Assembly: GCF_024170005.1 (NCBI RefSeq)
Contig: NZ_JALJXJ010000028.1
Span: 1 to 39,484, forward strand
Length of the DNA stretch: 39,484 nucleotides
Reading direction: 5' to 3'
From: Azospirillum lipoferum
GTDB lineage: Bacteria > Pseudomonadota > Alphaproteobacteria > Azospirillales > Azospirillaceae
Shown: piece after piece, positions 8,767 through 16,514 of the stretch
How positions within the stretch are numbered: position 1 is the stretch's first letter
Layout of the letters: each line of letters begins with the position of its first letter
Position numbers and translations under genes: made by a program
The notes under the pieces: generated by a model
The model's database searches: none
What the model was told of the DNA's origin: nothing
What the model saw: the letters and a program-made list of their open reading frames with translations, nothing else

Positions 8767-9186
8767 CTATTTCCGGCCGTCGCCGAAGCGGCGGCAATCC
8801 CATTCGTCGGTGCCGGATTCGGCATGCCCGCCGTTGGAGGTGCGGTAACGGGCATCGTCGCACTGGCCGTTGCCGGCATAGGGGCTGTAGCCGCCACGGC
8901 CCCGACCGCTGCGATAGCCGCTGTTATAGCCGTTGCCGTAATACCCGCTGTTATCGTACCCGCTACGATGGCGTTGGTTCCGGTTGCGGCTGTAGTCATC
9001 ATCGTCGTCATTGCCGGCAGTGGCGGCCAGCACGCCCAGCCCGACCACCGCCGCGCCGATCAGCAAGGCGCCCGCCATATCGTCGTTGCCGTTGCCGGCA
9101 CAGCCGGGCAGGGCCAGCGAGGCTGCCAGGCAAGCGGCCATCACGGTCCTGCCACCAAAAAATCTGCGCCTTGCCACCGTTTTCAT
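8767..9186 (-). CDS. Glycine/Asn/Tyr-rich predicted lipoprotein
   Basis: 139 residues from the ATG at 9186, chosen because GGGAGG lies 6 bases upstream; an in-frame ATG at 9213 has no such site. A basic n-region (KTVARRRFF) and hydrophobic stretch lead to a lipobox-like L-P-G-C with Cys29. Proline before Gly-Cys is less usual, so lipidation is likely but not certain. A second Gly/Ala-rich hydrophobic segment (about 35-56) follows, then an acidic run, then low-complexity Gly-Tyr-Ser-Arg-Asn sequence, and a Cys-containing end (CDDARY, EWDCRRF). It is probably an envelope protein. The hydrophobic segment resembles glycine-zipper proteins, but no specific function can be assigned. Confidence 0.8.
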   Translation of the reverse strand: MKTVARRRFFGGRTVMAACLAASLALPGCAGNGNDDMAGALLIGAAVVGLGVLAATAGNDDDDDYSRNRNQRHRSGYDNSGYYGNGYNSGYRSGRGRGGYSPYAGNGQCDDARYRTSNGGHAESGTDEWDCRRFGDGRK

Positions 9187-9253
9187 CGCCGCCTCCCGAA
9201 GATAGCGCTTCATTTACGCATGAACACATGAGCGGAGTTTTTCATCCGTTACC

Positions 9254-9275
9254 ATTATAATTTCTTTTTAGAAAT
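9254..9275. promoter_or_regulatory. AT-rich divergent promoter region with small palindrome
   Basis: ATTATAAT at 9254-9261 gives a perfect TATAAT on both strands (plus 9256-9261, minus 9259-9254), between the divergent lipoprotein and purT genes. Directly beside it lies a perfect 6-bp inverted repeat, ATTTCT-TTTT-AGAAAT (9260-9275). No good -35 hexamer is seen on either side, so an activator or a different sigma factor may be involved. The AT content contrasts strongly with the surroundings. Confidence 0.4.
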
Positions 9276-9394
9276 ATTTGCGCTGCAACGTTCCCGCTTG
9301 GCAGGTGCATACGGGAGGTTTACGGCAGGACTTGGCCCGGCCGGGGGGAAGCCCTATGGTTCGGCAAGCTGTCGCCAATATCGGGAGTGCATGG

Positions 9395-10564
9395 ATGTTC
9401 ACCGCCAGGATCCTTCTGCTCGGCTCCGGGGAACTGGGCAAGGAATTCGTCATTGCCGCCAAGCGGCTGGGCTGCGAGATCATCGCCTGCGACAGCTATG
9501 CCAACGCGCCGGCGATGCAGGTCGCCGATCATGCGGAGGTGTTCTCCATGCTCGATGCCGACGCCCTGCGCGCGGCCATCGCCAAGCATCGCCCCGACTA
9601 TATCGTGCCGGAGGTGGAGGCGATCCGCACCGAGGTGTTGCACGAGTTCGAGGATGCCGGAACCACGGTCGTCCCGTCCGCCCGTGCCGCCACCATGACG
9701 ATGAACCGCGACCGCATCCGCGAGGTCGCCGCGACGGAACTCGGCCTGCGCACCTCGCGCTATCGCTATGCCGAGAGTCTTGGGGAGGTGCGCGCCGGGG
9801 CGGAGCACACCGGATTTCCCTGCGTGGTCAAGCCGGTGATGTCCTCGTCGGGCAAGGGGCAGAGCACGGTGCGGGACGCCGCCGGGCTTGAGGCCGCCTG
9901 GGATTATGCGGTGGCGAACATGCGCGGCGACCGCCGCAAGGTGATCGTCGAGGAGTTCGTTCCCTTCGAGTACGAGATCACGCTGCTGACCGTCCGTACC
10001 CGCGACGGCATCCTTTACTGCGAGCCGATCGGCCACCGGCAGGAGCGCGGCGACTATCAGGAATCCTGGCAGCCGGTCGCGATGCCGCAGGCGATGCTGG
10101 ACGACGCCAAGGCGATGGCGGCACGTGTCGTCGACAATCTTGGCGGCTATGGCATCTTCGGCGTCGAGTTCTTCGTCACCGCCGACGAGGTGATCTTCTC
10201 CGAACTGTCGCCGCGTCCGCACGACACCGGCATGGTCACGCTGCTGTCGCAGAATCTGTCGGAGTTCGAACTGCACGCCCGCGCCATCCTGGGCCTGCCG
10301 ATCCCGAACATCGTGTGCCGTGCCCCGTCGGCCTCCGCCGTCATCCTGGCCGACCGCGAAGCGGAGAGTTTCCGCATCGACGGGCTGGCCGAGGCGCTGA
10401 GCCTGGGTTCGACGGAGCAGGAGGTCGATGTCCGCCTGTTCGGCAAACCGACCACCCGCAAGAACCGCCGCATGGGCGTGGCGCTCGCCACCGGCACCGA
10501 TACCGACGATGCACGGGCGCGGGCCAAGCAGGCGGCCGACAAGGTGACGATCCGGTATCCGTAA
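9395..10564 (+). CDS. purT: Formate-dependent phosphoribosylglycinamide formyltransferase
   Basis: PurT makes formyl-GAR from GAR, formate and ATP (third step of purine synthesis), in the cytoplasm. The sequence follows E. coli PurT end to end: the N-terminal GSGELGKE loop, the ATP-grasp segment VVKPVMSSSGKGQS, GHRQERGDYQESWQP, and the Mg-ATP-binding region FSELSPRPHDTGMVTL. It also has the C-terminal RLFGKP. The length of 389 residues fits the family (392 in E. coli). The ATG at 9395 is preceded by GGGAG at 8 bases. An in-frame ATG at 9356, preceded by GGGGGGAAG, would add 13 residues and cannot be excluded. The gene converges on the MFS gene 25 bp away and is monocistronic here. Confidence 0.95.
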   Translation: MFTARILLLGSGELGKEFVIAAKRLGCEIIACDSYANAPAMQVADHAEVFSMLDADALRAAIAKHRPDYIVPEVEAIRTEVLHEFEDAGTTVVPSARAATMTMNRDRIREVAATELGLRTSRYRYAESLGEVRAGAEHTGFPCVVKPVMSSSGKGQSTVRDAAGLEAAWDYAVANMRGDRRKVIVEEFVPFEYEITLLTVRTRDGILYCEPIGHRQERGDYQESWQPVAMPQAMLDDAKAMAARVVDNLGGYGIFGVEFFVTADEVIFSELSPRPHDTGMVTLLSQNLSEFELHARAILGLPIPNIVCRAPSASAVILADREAESFRIDGLAEALSLGSTEQEVDVRLFGKPTTRKNRRMGVALATGTDTDDARARAKQAADKVTIRYP

Positions 10565-10589
10565 AGGAACCGGGCTGGGGCGGTGTTGG

Positions 10590-11825
10590 TTACCGTCCCA
10601 GCAGCCTGTCCACCCGCCGCAGCGCCGGGAACATCACCGCCCATAGACCGGCCAGACCGACTGCGCCGACACCGCCCAGAACCACCGCCGGCACCGCGCC
10701 GACCAGCGCCGCGACGCTGCCGGATTCGAACTCGCCCAACTGGTTGGACGCGCCGATGAACAGCGAGGTGACGGCGCCGACCCGGCCGCGCATCTCGTCG
10801 GGGGTGGACAACTGGATCAGCGTCTGGCGGACGAACATGCTGACTTGATCGGTGGCGCCGACCGCCAGCAGGGCGATGAAGGACAGCACCGGGTCGGCTG
10901 ACAGGCCGAAGGCGATGGTGGCAGCGCCGAACCCGGCCACCGCGATCAGCATCCATCGGCCGGCGTGGCGCTTCACGCCCCAGCGGGTGATGACCATCGC
11001 CATGGCGAGCGCCCCCAGCGCCGGGGCGGAGCGCAGCAGGCCGAGGCCCCATGGCCCGACAAGCAGCACGTCGCGGGCATAGATCGGCAGCAGCGCCGTC
11101 GCCCCGCCCAGCAGAACCGCGAACAGGTCGAGCGAGATGGCACCCAGGATTTCCGGCCGGCTGCGGATGAAGGCAGCACCCGCCAACATGCTCGTCAGGC
11201 TCATGGCGCGTTTGGTCATCGCGACCGGACGCGGCCGGCAGGCGGCGATCAGCAGGACCGACAGCACCAGCATCGCCGTGCTGACGCCATAGACCGCCGC
11301 CGGACCGGCGATGTAGAGCAGCCCACCCAGCGCCGGGCCGGAGATCTGAGCCACCTGGACTCCCGACGACTGCCAGGCGACGGCGTTCGGCAGATCCTCC
11401 ACCGGCACGGTCGCCGACAGAATAGCCTGATTGGCAGGTCCTTCGAAGGATTTGGCGAGGCCGATCAGCGCCACCACGGCGAAGATGGCGTGGGGCGACA
11501 GGGCGCCCGCCATGGTCAGCAGGAACAGGACGGCGACCGCGATCATCTCGATCGACAGGGCGCCGAACAGTACCGTCTTGCGGTCGTTGTTGTCGACCAC
11601 ATGGCCGGCGACCAGCACCAGGGCCAAGGAGGGCAGGAACTGGAACAGCCCGACCAGCCCGAGGTCGAGCGGGTCGCCGGTCATGGCATAAACCTGCCAG
11701 CCGACCGCCACCACCTGCATCTGGATCGCCAGCATCGAACAGACCCGCGCGCTCCAGAACAGGGCGAAGGCGCGGTGACGGAAGGCCGACCGGAAACTAT
11801 CCCCGGCCGCAGGGGCGCTGGTCAT
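10590..11825 (-). CDS. MFS transporter (EntS/MFS_3-like), last gene of the biotin-linked operon
   Basis: 411 residues with about 12 hydrophobic segments and the MFS loop motif between TM2 and TM3 (GHVVDNNDRKTVL). It resembles the MFS_3/EntS group, which contains exporters of siderophores and drugs; the substrate cannot be read from sequence. Its ATG at 11825 directly abuts the stop of the thiolase gene (TGA then ATG, no spacer), so it is very probably translated by coupling within the bioM-N-Y-ligase-thiolase unit. That placement suggests it carries a substrate or product of the ligase/thiolase step rather than being an unrelated efflux pump. Confidence 0.88.
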   Translation of the reverse strand: MTSAPAAGDSFRSAFRHRAFALFWSARVCSMLAIQMQVVAVGWQVYAMTGDPLDLGLVGLFQFLPSLALVLVAGHVVDNNDRKTVLFGALSIEMIAVAVLFLLTMAGALSPHAIFAVVALIGLAKSFEGPANQAILSATVPVEDLPNAVAWQSSGVQVAQISGPALGGLLYIAGPAAVYGVSTAMLVLSVLLIAACRPRPVAMTKRAMSLTSMLAGAAFIRSRPEILGAISLDLFAVLLGGATALLPIYARDVLLVGPWGLGLLRSAPALGALAMAMVITRWGVKRHAGRWMLIAVAGFGAATIAFGLSADPVLSFIALLAVGATDQVSMFVRQTLIQLSTPDEMRGRVGAVTSLFIGASNQLGEFESGSVAALVGAVPAVVLGGVGAVGLAGLWAVMFPALRRVDRLLGR

Positions 11826-12995
11826 TCAAACAGGCTCCAGAAGTGTGGCGAGCCCCAGCCCGCCGCCGATGCCGAGCGTGGCGAGGCCCCGGCGGGGCGC
11901 ACTGCCCGCGGTCGGGAACAGCAGTTCGGTGAACAGGCGCGTCACCAGGATGGCTCCGGACGCACCATAGGGATGGCCGAGCGCCAGAGCGCCGCCGCCG
12001 ACCGACACGCGCGCCGGGTCGATGCCGAGCGCATCGAGGCTGGCCAGCACCTGGGCGGCGAAGGCCTCGTTGAACTCGACGAGGTCGATATCGGCGATGG
12101 ACAGGCCGGGGTTGCGGGCCAGCAGCTTGGTCACCGCCGGGATCGGGCCGGTGCCGAGAAGCTTCGGGTCCACCCCTGCCGAGGCGCTGTCGACCACCGC
12201 CAGGCCGCGGGTGAGGCCGAACGCGCGGAACTTCCGCTCCGACATCACGGCGACCACGGCGGCACCGTCGTTGACGGGACAGGCGTTGCCGGCGGTTACC
12301 GTGCCGTCGGGTCGCCGGATGGGACGCAAGGCGGCCAAGCGGTCGAGGCTGGTGTCGGCGCGCGGGCATTCGTCGCAATCGATGATCCGGCCGTCGCGCA
12401 GGGTGAGGGGGACGATCTCGCGGTCGAACCGGCCGGCGGCCTGTGCGGCCACGGCCTTGCGGTGACTGTCCAGGGCGTATCGGTCCTGGCGGTCGCGGTC
12501 GATGCCATAAGCGGCGGCGACGTTTTCCGCCGCCTCGATCATTGATGGGTCGCCGACCTCGTCGGGGGCGAAGCGGGCGCGGTCGTAGAAGGTCGGGCTG
12601 CGGTAGAGGCTGGACGGTTTGGCGACACGCCATGGCGCGGTGCTGGTGCTCTCCACCCCGCCGGCGAGGACGATTTCGCAGGCCCCGGACTGCACCAACC
12701 GGGCGGCGAGGTTGACCGCCTCCAGCCCCGATCCGCACTGCCGGTCCACCGTGACGCCGGGCACGGACACCGGTAGCCCGGCCGCCAGCGCCGACAACCT
12801 TGCGACATTGCCGCCGGGGCCGACCGCATTGCCCAGCAGCACCTCGTCCACCTCCGCTGGGTCTATGCCGGCATCGGCAAGTACGGCACGGATGACGGCG
12901 GCGGCGAGATCCTCGACGGGCAGTTCGCGCAAGGTGCCGCCGATGCGTCCGACGGGAGTGCGGCGTGCGGCGACGATGATCGGGCGGGCGCTCAC
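11826..12995 (-). CDS. Thiolase family protein (YhfS-like) lacking the second catalytic Cys
   Basis: 389 residues from a GTG at 12995 that overlaps the ligase stop (GTGA). Thiolases cleave or form 3-ketoacyl-CoA. The acyl-accepting Cys87 (DRQCGSGLEAV), the NEAFA motif and His341 (GGGALALGHPYGASG) are present. The second active-site cysteine, normally in a C-x-G-G-G motif near the C-terminus, is replaced by Gly375 (ATLGIGGGLG; codon GGC at 11873-11871). This may alter catalysis: condensation normally uses this Cys as the base. The frame stays open upstream to 14180, but that stretch is a shadow of the ligase gene. The ligase and bioY order matches B. subtilis yhfU-yhfT-yhfS, where yhfS is a putative acetyl-CoA acetyltransferase. 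The substrate is unknown. Confidence 0.9.
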   Translation of the reverse strand: MSARPIIVAARRTPVGRIGGTLRELPVEDLAAAVIRAVLADAGIDPAEVDEVLLGNAVGPGGNVARLSALAAGLPVSVPGVTVDRQCGSGLEAVNLAARLVQSGACEIVLAGGVESTSTAPWRVAKPSSLYRSPTFYDRARFAPDEVGDPSMIEAAENVAAAYGIDRDRQDRYALDSHRKAVAAQAAGRFDREIVPLTLRDGRIIDCDECPRADTSLDRLAALRPIRRPDGTVTAGNACPVNDGAAVVAVMSERKFRAFGLTRGLAVVDSASAGVDPKLLGTGPIPAVTKLLARNPGLSIADIDLVEFNEAFAAQVLASLDALGIDPARVSVGGGALALGHPYGASGAILVTRLFTELLFPTAGSAPRRGLATLGIGGGLGLATLLEPV

Positions 12996-14506
12996 CCCAC
13001 CACCTCCAGCCCGCCGGCCTTCGCCCTCTCGCGGACATCGGCGCGGGCGATCTTGCCACTGCCGGTCAGGGGCATGTCGGCGGCAGCGAAGACCCGCCGT
13101 GGCGCCTTGTAGGCCTCCAGCCGCTCCTGGCACCAGCCGCGCAGGTCGGCCAGCGATGCGCGCAGGGGCCCGCGCCACCAGACGACGGCGGACAGGGCAT
13201 CGCCCCAATAGGGATCGGGCAGGCCGAACACCACCGCCTCCGCCACCGCGGGATGAGCGCGCAAGGCCGCCTCGACTTCCGCCGGATAGACGTTCAGGCC
13301 GCCGGTGATGACGATGTCGCCAGCCCGGCCGACCAGACGGAGCCAGCCTTCGCCGTCGATCCAGCCGTAATCGCCGACCGTGCCCCAGCCGTCCTGTTCC
13401 CGGTAGCCGGCGCCGTCGGTTGTGCCGAGATAGCCGTCGCTCAGCATGCCGCTGCGCACCCAGACGGTGCCGGGCCGGCCACGCTCTACCGGCTTGCCGT
13501 CGTCGTCGCGCAGGCTCAGTTCCACCCCGTGGAAGGGACGGCCGACGCTGTCGGCGGGGGCGCCTTCGCGGGACGAGCGCAGGCTGACGAAGCTCAATTC
13601 CGACGCGCCGTAATATTCCAGCACGGCGGCGTCGGGGCAGAGGGTTGCCAGCCGGTCGTGCACGGCCGGTGCCAGCTTGGCGCCGGAGCAGACCACCCGG
13701 CGCAGGGCCGGGAAGCGCCGACCATCGCGCTCGGCCGCGTCGAGGATCGCGACCAGCATCGTCGGCACCAGAACCAGCGTGGTGACGCCGCGCTCCGCCA
13801 ACTGGGCCGCCGCATCGCCTCCGTCGAATTTCGGCTGCACCCGCACCGTGGCGCCGGCCGACAATCCCTCCACTGCGCCATAGAGGCCCAAGCCGTGGAC
13901 CAGCGGTCCGGGCACCAGCACGATGTCGTCCGGGCCGATGCTGAACTCGACCCGGCTTGCCTCCAGGGTCGCCAGCCAGGAACCCTGGTTGCGGATGAAC
14001 GCCTTCGGCCACCCGGTGGTGCCGGAGGTGAAGCCGACCAGGAAAGGCGTCTTCGGATCGACCGCCGGGATGGTCCAGTCCGCCGGCTGCGCCGCGATCC
14101 AGGCGGATGCCGTCTCGGTCGTCAGATGCAGGTCGGGACGGAGAGTCTCGACGGCGGCTTCGGTCTGCGCGGCGCTCCATTTCGGGTCGAGCAACCCGAC
14201 GATGCCGCCCGCCGCGACGATGCCGAAGAACAGCGCGGGCAGCTCCGCCCGATTGCCGAGGCTGAGCGCCACGCGTGGCGGCGCGCCGTCCCGGCGCAGG
14301 GCGGATACGCCGGCGCCGGCCCGCCGCGCCCGTTCCAGCAGGGTGCCGTAGGCCACCCTTTCATTGCCGAAAACCAGTGCCGGATGGCCGGGCGCCTGTT
14401 CGGCGGCCAGCGAAAAGGGACGGGCGAGGTTGTCCGTCCTCATGTAGCTGCCGGTCTGAGAGGGCCGCTCAGGCGCCATTCTTTCAGGCGCTATTCTTTC
14501 AGGCAT
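12992..14506 (-). CDS. AMP-forming acyl-CoA synthetase (YhfT-like)
   Basis: A member of the ANL (acyl/aryl-CoA ligase) family: ATP plus a carboxylic acid gives acyl-AMP, then acyl-CoA. Visible motifs are the P-loop FTSGTTGWPKAF, YYGASE, the hinge region GDYGWIDGEGWLRLVGRAGD, GGLNVYPAEVE and the catalytic lysine in PLTGSGKIARADVR. The length is 504 residues from the ATG at 14506, which overlaps the bioY stop by eight bases. In-frame ATGs at 14479 and 14443 are alternatives; none has a strong Shine-Dalgarno, and homology begins only near NLARPFSLA. It sits between bioY and the thiolase in an overlapping operon, so the acid may be a biotin precursor or a dicarboxylic/fatty acid. That is inference. 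Confidence 0.9.
   Translation of the reverse strand: MPERIAPERMAPERPSQTGSYMRTDNLARPFSLAAEQAPGHPALVFGNERVAYGTLLERARRAGAGVSALRRDGAPPRVALSLGNRAELPALFFGIVAAGGIVGLLDPKWSAAQTEAAVETLRPDLHLTTETASAWIAAQPADWTIPAVDPKTPFLVGFTSGTTGWPKAFIRNQGSWLATLEASRVEFSIGPDDIVLVPGPLVHGLGLYGAVEGLSAGATVRVQPKFDGGDAAAQLAERGVTTLVLVPTMLVAILDAAERDGRRFPALRRVVCSGAKLAPAVHDRLATLCPDAAVLEYYGASELSFVSLRSSREGAPADSVGRPFHGVELSLRDDDGKPVERGRPGTVWVRSGMLSDGYLGTTDGAGYREQDGWGTVGDYGWIDGEGWLRLVGRAGDIVITGGLNVYPAEVEAALRAHPAVAEAVVFGLPDPYWGDALSAVVWWRGPLRASLADLRGWCQERLEAYKAPRRVFAAADMPLTGSGKIARADVRERAKAGGLEVVG
14465..14503 (-). repeat. Short tandem repeat at the ligase start
   Basis: Two 15-bp copies, CCTGAAAGAATAGCG (14503-14489) and CCTGAAAGAATGGCG (14488-14474), are followed by a partial third (CCTGAGCGG, 14473-14465). 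They encode PERIA-PERMA-PER and overlap the bioY stop. One copy carries ATA where the other has ATG, so the repeat bears on which start codon is used. Confidence 0.8.
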
Positions 14507-15047
14507 GGATCGGCAGGATGCCGGCGCGGCGGACGCCCGAGGCGGCGACGGCAGCGACACCGGCCTTGATCAGGTCGCCCGGCACGAAGGCCAGAGAGCC
14601 GAAGACCGCCTTGTCGATCGGCAGGCCGGCGACCAGCCACAGCCAGGGAATGCCGCCGGCATAGACGACCAGGATGCCGCCGAGGACGCTGACCGCGAAC
14701 AGGCGGACCGGGTTGGCGTTGGTGGCGAAGCGCTCCGCCAGCCAGCCGGTGACGAAGGCGGCGACCGGCCAGGACAGCACGAAGCCGCCGGTCGGACCCA
14801 TCAGCACGCCGATGCCGCCGCGGCCGCCGGCCAGCAGCGGCAGGCCGGCCGCGACCAGCAGCACGAACAGCAATGCTGCGATGCCGCCACGCTTGGCTCC
14901 CAGGATGGTGCCGGCCAGCATGACGCCCAGCGTTTGCGCCGTGACTGGCACCGGCAGGAAACCGAGCGGGATCGGCGGCGCCATGCCAAGCCCGCCCAGC
15001 AGGGCGGCGAACAGGGCACAGAGGACGAGGTCGCGGGTTGACAGCAT
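14499..15047 (-). CDS. bioY: BioY, substrate-binding S component of the biotin ECF transporter
   Basis: 182 residues with six hydrophobic segments. The BioY-typical early segment PLGFLPVPVTAQTLGVMLAG, the MGPTGGFVLSWPVAAF region and the late FVPGDLIKAGVAA are all present. BioY captures biotin at the membrane and, with BioN (EcfT) and BioM (EcfA), forms a group I ECF importer. It lies 33 bp after bioN and overlaps the ligase gene by eight bases if the ligase uses 14506. The ATG at 15047 begins directly before the first helix. Confidence 0.95.
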   Translation of the reverse strand: MLSTRDLVLCALFAALLGGLGMAPPIPLGFLPVPVTAQTLGVMLAGTILGAKRGGIAALLFVLLVAAGLPLLAGGRGGIGVLMGPTGGFVLSWPVAAFVTGWLAERFATNANPVRLFAVSVLGGILVVYAGGIPWLWLVAGLPIDKAVFGSLAFVPGDLIKAGVAAVAASGVRRAGILPIHA

Positions 15048-15080
15048 GGTGGACGCTTCCTTCGGCTGGTGTTGTTATCG

Positions 15081-15710
15081 TTAGGTGCTGTTTTTGGTCT
15101 CGGGTTCGGCTGGGTCGTAGCCGCGCGCTTCCAGGGCGGCGGTCAGATCATCGGCCATGGTGAGGATCTTGACCAGCAGCGGAACGAACAGGGCGGCTAT
15201 GTTGCGTTCCACACCGCGGGCACGCTGGGCCATCCGCACCTCGCGCACCTGTTCTCCCAGCAGCGGGATGAAGCGGATGGTCAGGGCCAGCATCAGCGCC
15301 ATCTTCGCCGGATTGACCCCGACCGGGCGCAACAGGCCGAACAGACGCTCGAACAGGTCGACCATGTCCATCACGCGGGTGGTCAGCGTGACCAGCGTCG
15401 CCAGCAGGATCAGGGTGGCGAAGCGGGCGACGGCGATGGCCGTCTCTTCCCACCCTCCGCCGGCCAGCAGGGCCTGGAAGCCGAACAGCAGGGTCAGCAT
15501 CACGACCGGCGCCCGCAACTCCGCCAGCACCCTTGCGGCCGGCAGCCGCGCCGCCACGAGCACCGCGGCGCCAATCAGCCCGGCGGCCAACGCTCCCCAG
15601 GCGCTAGGCAGAGCCAGCACCGCCACCGTCACCAGCAGCAGCCCGCCCAGCTTCGCCCCCGCCGGCAGGCGGTGGATGACCGACTCCCGATGCAGGTAGA
15701 GGCCCAGCAT
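15081..15710 (-). CDS. bioN: BioN, transmembrane T component of the biotin ECF transporter
   Basis: 209 residues of the EcfT/CbiQ family: an N-terminal HRLPAGAKLGGLL, several membrane helices (about 20-110), and the cytoplasmic coupling region with the Ala-Arg-Gly signatures MAQRARGVE and LEARGYDP that engage the ATPase. It is shorter than typical CbiQ-type proteins, as BioN proteins are. Its ATG at 15710 shares one base with the bioM stop (TGATG), and bioY follows. The tight order M-N-Y identifies this as BioN rather than a generic EcfT. Confidence 0.93.
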   Translation of the reverse strand: MLGLYLHRESVIHRLPAGAKLGGLLLVTVAVLALPSAWGALAAGLIGAAVLVAARLPAARVLAELRAPVVMLTLLFGFQALLAGGGWEETAIAVARFATLILLATLVTLTTRVMDMVDLFERLFGLLRPVGVNPAKMALMLALTIRFIPLLGEQVREVRMAQRARGVERNIAALFVPLLVKILTMADDLTAALEARGYDPAEPETKNST

Positions 15711-16384
15711 CAGCCGAGCCGCTCGATATAGGCAGGCACGGTTTCGGCGGGCGGGCCATCGGCGACCACCCGGCCGTCTTCCAGCACCAGCGCCCGGTCG
15801 AAGTCCTTGATCATGTCGAGGTCGTGAGTGACGACGATCACCGTCTGCGGCAGGCCGCGCAGCAGCTCGATCACCTTGCGGCGGTTGCGCAGGTCGAGCA
15901 GGGTGGTCGGTTCGTCGAAGATGACATAGGCAGGCTCCAGCACCAGCACCCCGGCAATGGCGAGCAGCTGTTTCTCGCCGCCGCTCATCTGGTGGGCCGG
16001 CTGGTGGCGGTAGCGGTCGAGGCCGTAACGTTCCAGTGCCCCGGCAACGCGGCGGGCGATCTCGTCCTTCGGCAACTTGCGCGCCTTCAGCCCGAAGGCG
16101 AGGTCTTCCTCCACCGTCGGGTAGACGATCTGGGTGTCGGGATTCTGGAAGACGAAGCCGACCCGCTGGCGCACGGCCCGGCCGTCGCTGCGGGTGTCGA
16201 GTCCATCGACGGCGACCGTGCCGGTGGTGGGGACGATCAGGCCGTTCAGCAGGCGGGCCAGCGTGCTCTTCCCTGACCCGTTGCCGCCGAGGATGGCGAT
16301 GCGCCGCTCGGCCAGCCGCAGCGACAGGTCGTGCAGGACGGGGCGGTCGCCATAGGTGTGGGTGACGGACCGGAGTTCGATCAT
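15710..16384 (-). CDS. bioM: BioM, ATPase of the biotin ECF transporter
   Basis: A 224-residue ABC ATPase: Walker A GGNGSGKST, the Q-loop FVFQNPDTQIVYPTVEEDLAFG typical of ECF ATPases, signature MSGGEKQLLAIAG, Walker B YVIFDEPTTLLD, and the switch His in VTHD. It powers biotin uptake through BioNY. No convincing Shine-Dalgarno precedes the ATG at 16384, so the message may be leaderless or the site unusual. It is the first gene of a six-gene unit (bioM-N-Y, ligase, thiolase, MFS). A canonical alphaproteobacterial BioR palindrome (TTATCTATAA type) was looked for upstream and not seen. Confidence 0.93.
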   Translation of the reverse strand: MIELRSVTHTYGDRPVLHDLSLRLAERRIAILGGNGSGKSTLARLLNGLIVPTTGTVAVDGLDTRSDGRAVRQRVGFVFQNPDTQIVYPTVEEDLAFGLKARKLPKDEIARRVAGALERYGLDRYRHQPAHQMSGGEKQLLAIAGVLVLEPAYVIFDEPTTLLDLRNRRKVIELLRGLPQTVIVVTHDLDMIKDFDRALVLEDGRVVADGPPAETVPAYIERLG

Positions 16385-16398
16385 CGACGGGAACGGGG

Positions 16399-16432
16399 CT
16401 TTCGCGTTGCAGTTCTATTGCGCGTGCGAAAG
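16399..16432 (-). promoter_or_regulatory. Inverted repeat upstream of bioM
   Basis: CTTTCGC (16399-16405) and GCGAAAG (16426-16432) form 7-bp arms separated by 20 bases, in the 130-bp gap between the amino acid ABC operon and bioM. It could be an operator for the biotin operon or a stem ending the upstream transcript. There is no T-run, so an operator or mRNA structure is slightly favoured. Confidence 0.3.
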
Positions 16433-16514
16433 GTTCTTAGCCGGTTTGCGGGCGGGGTGCCAGGGGGAGCGTGGCTGCGGCGGCACTTGCTCCCACCTCG
16501 GCTTCACAATCAGC

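Noticed and set aside
11826..14180. Apparent ligase-thiolase fusion in one frame
   Set aside because: The upstream half is a shadow; the ligase reads in another frame with all motifs, and the thiolase starts at the GTG overlapping the ligase stop.
16385..16514. Riboswitch upstream of bioM
   Set aside because: Only a 7-bp inverted repeat was found; no conserved riboswitch core was recognised.
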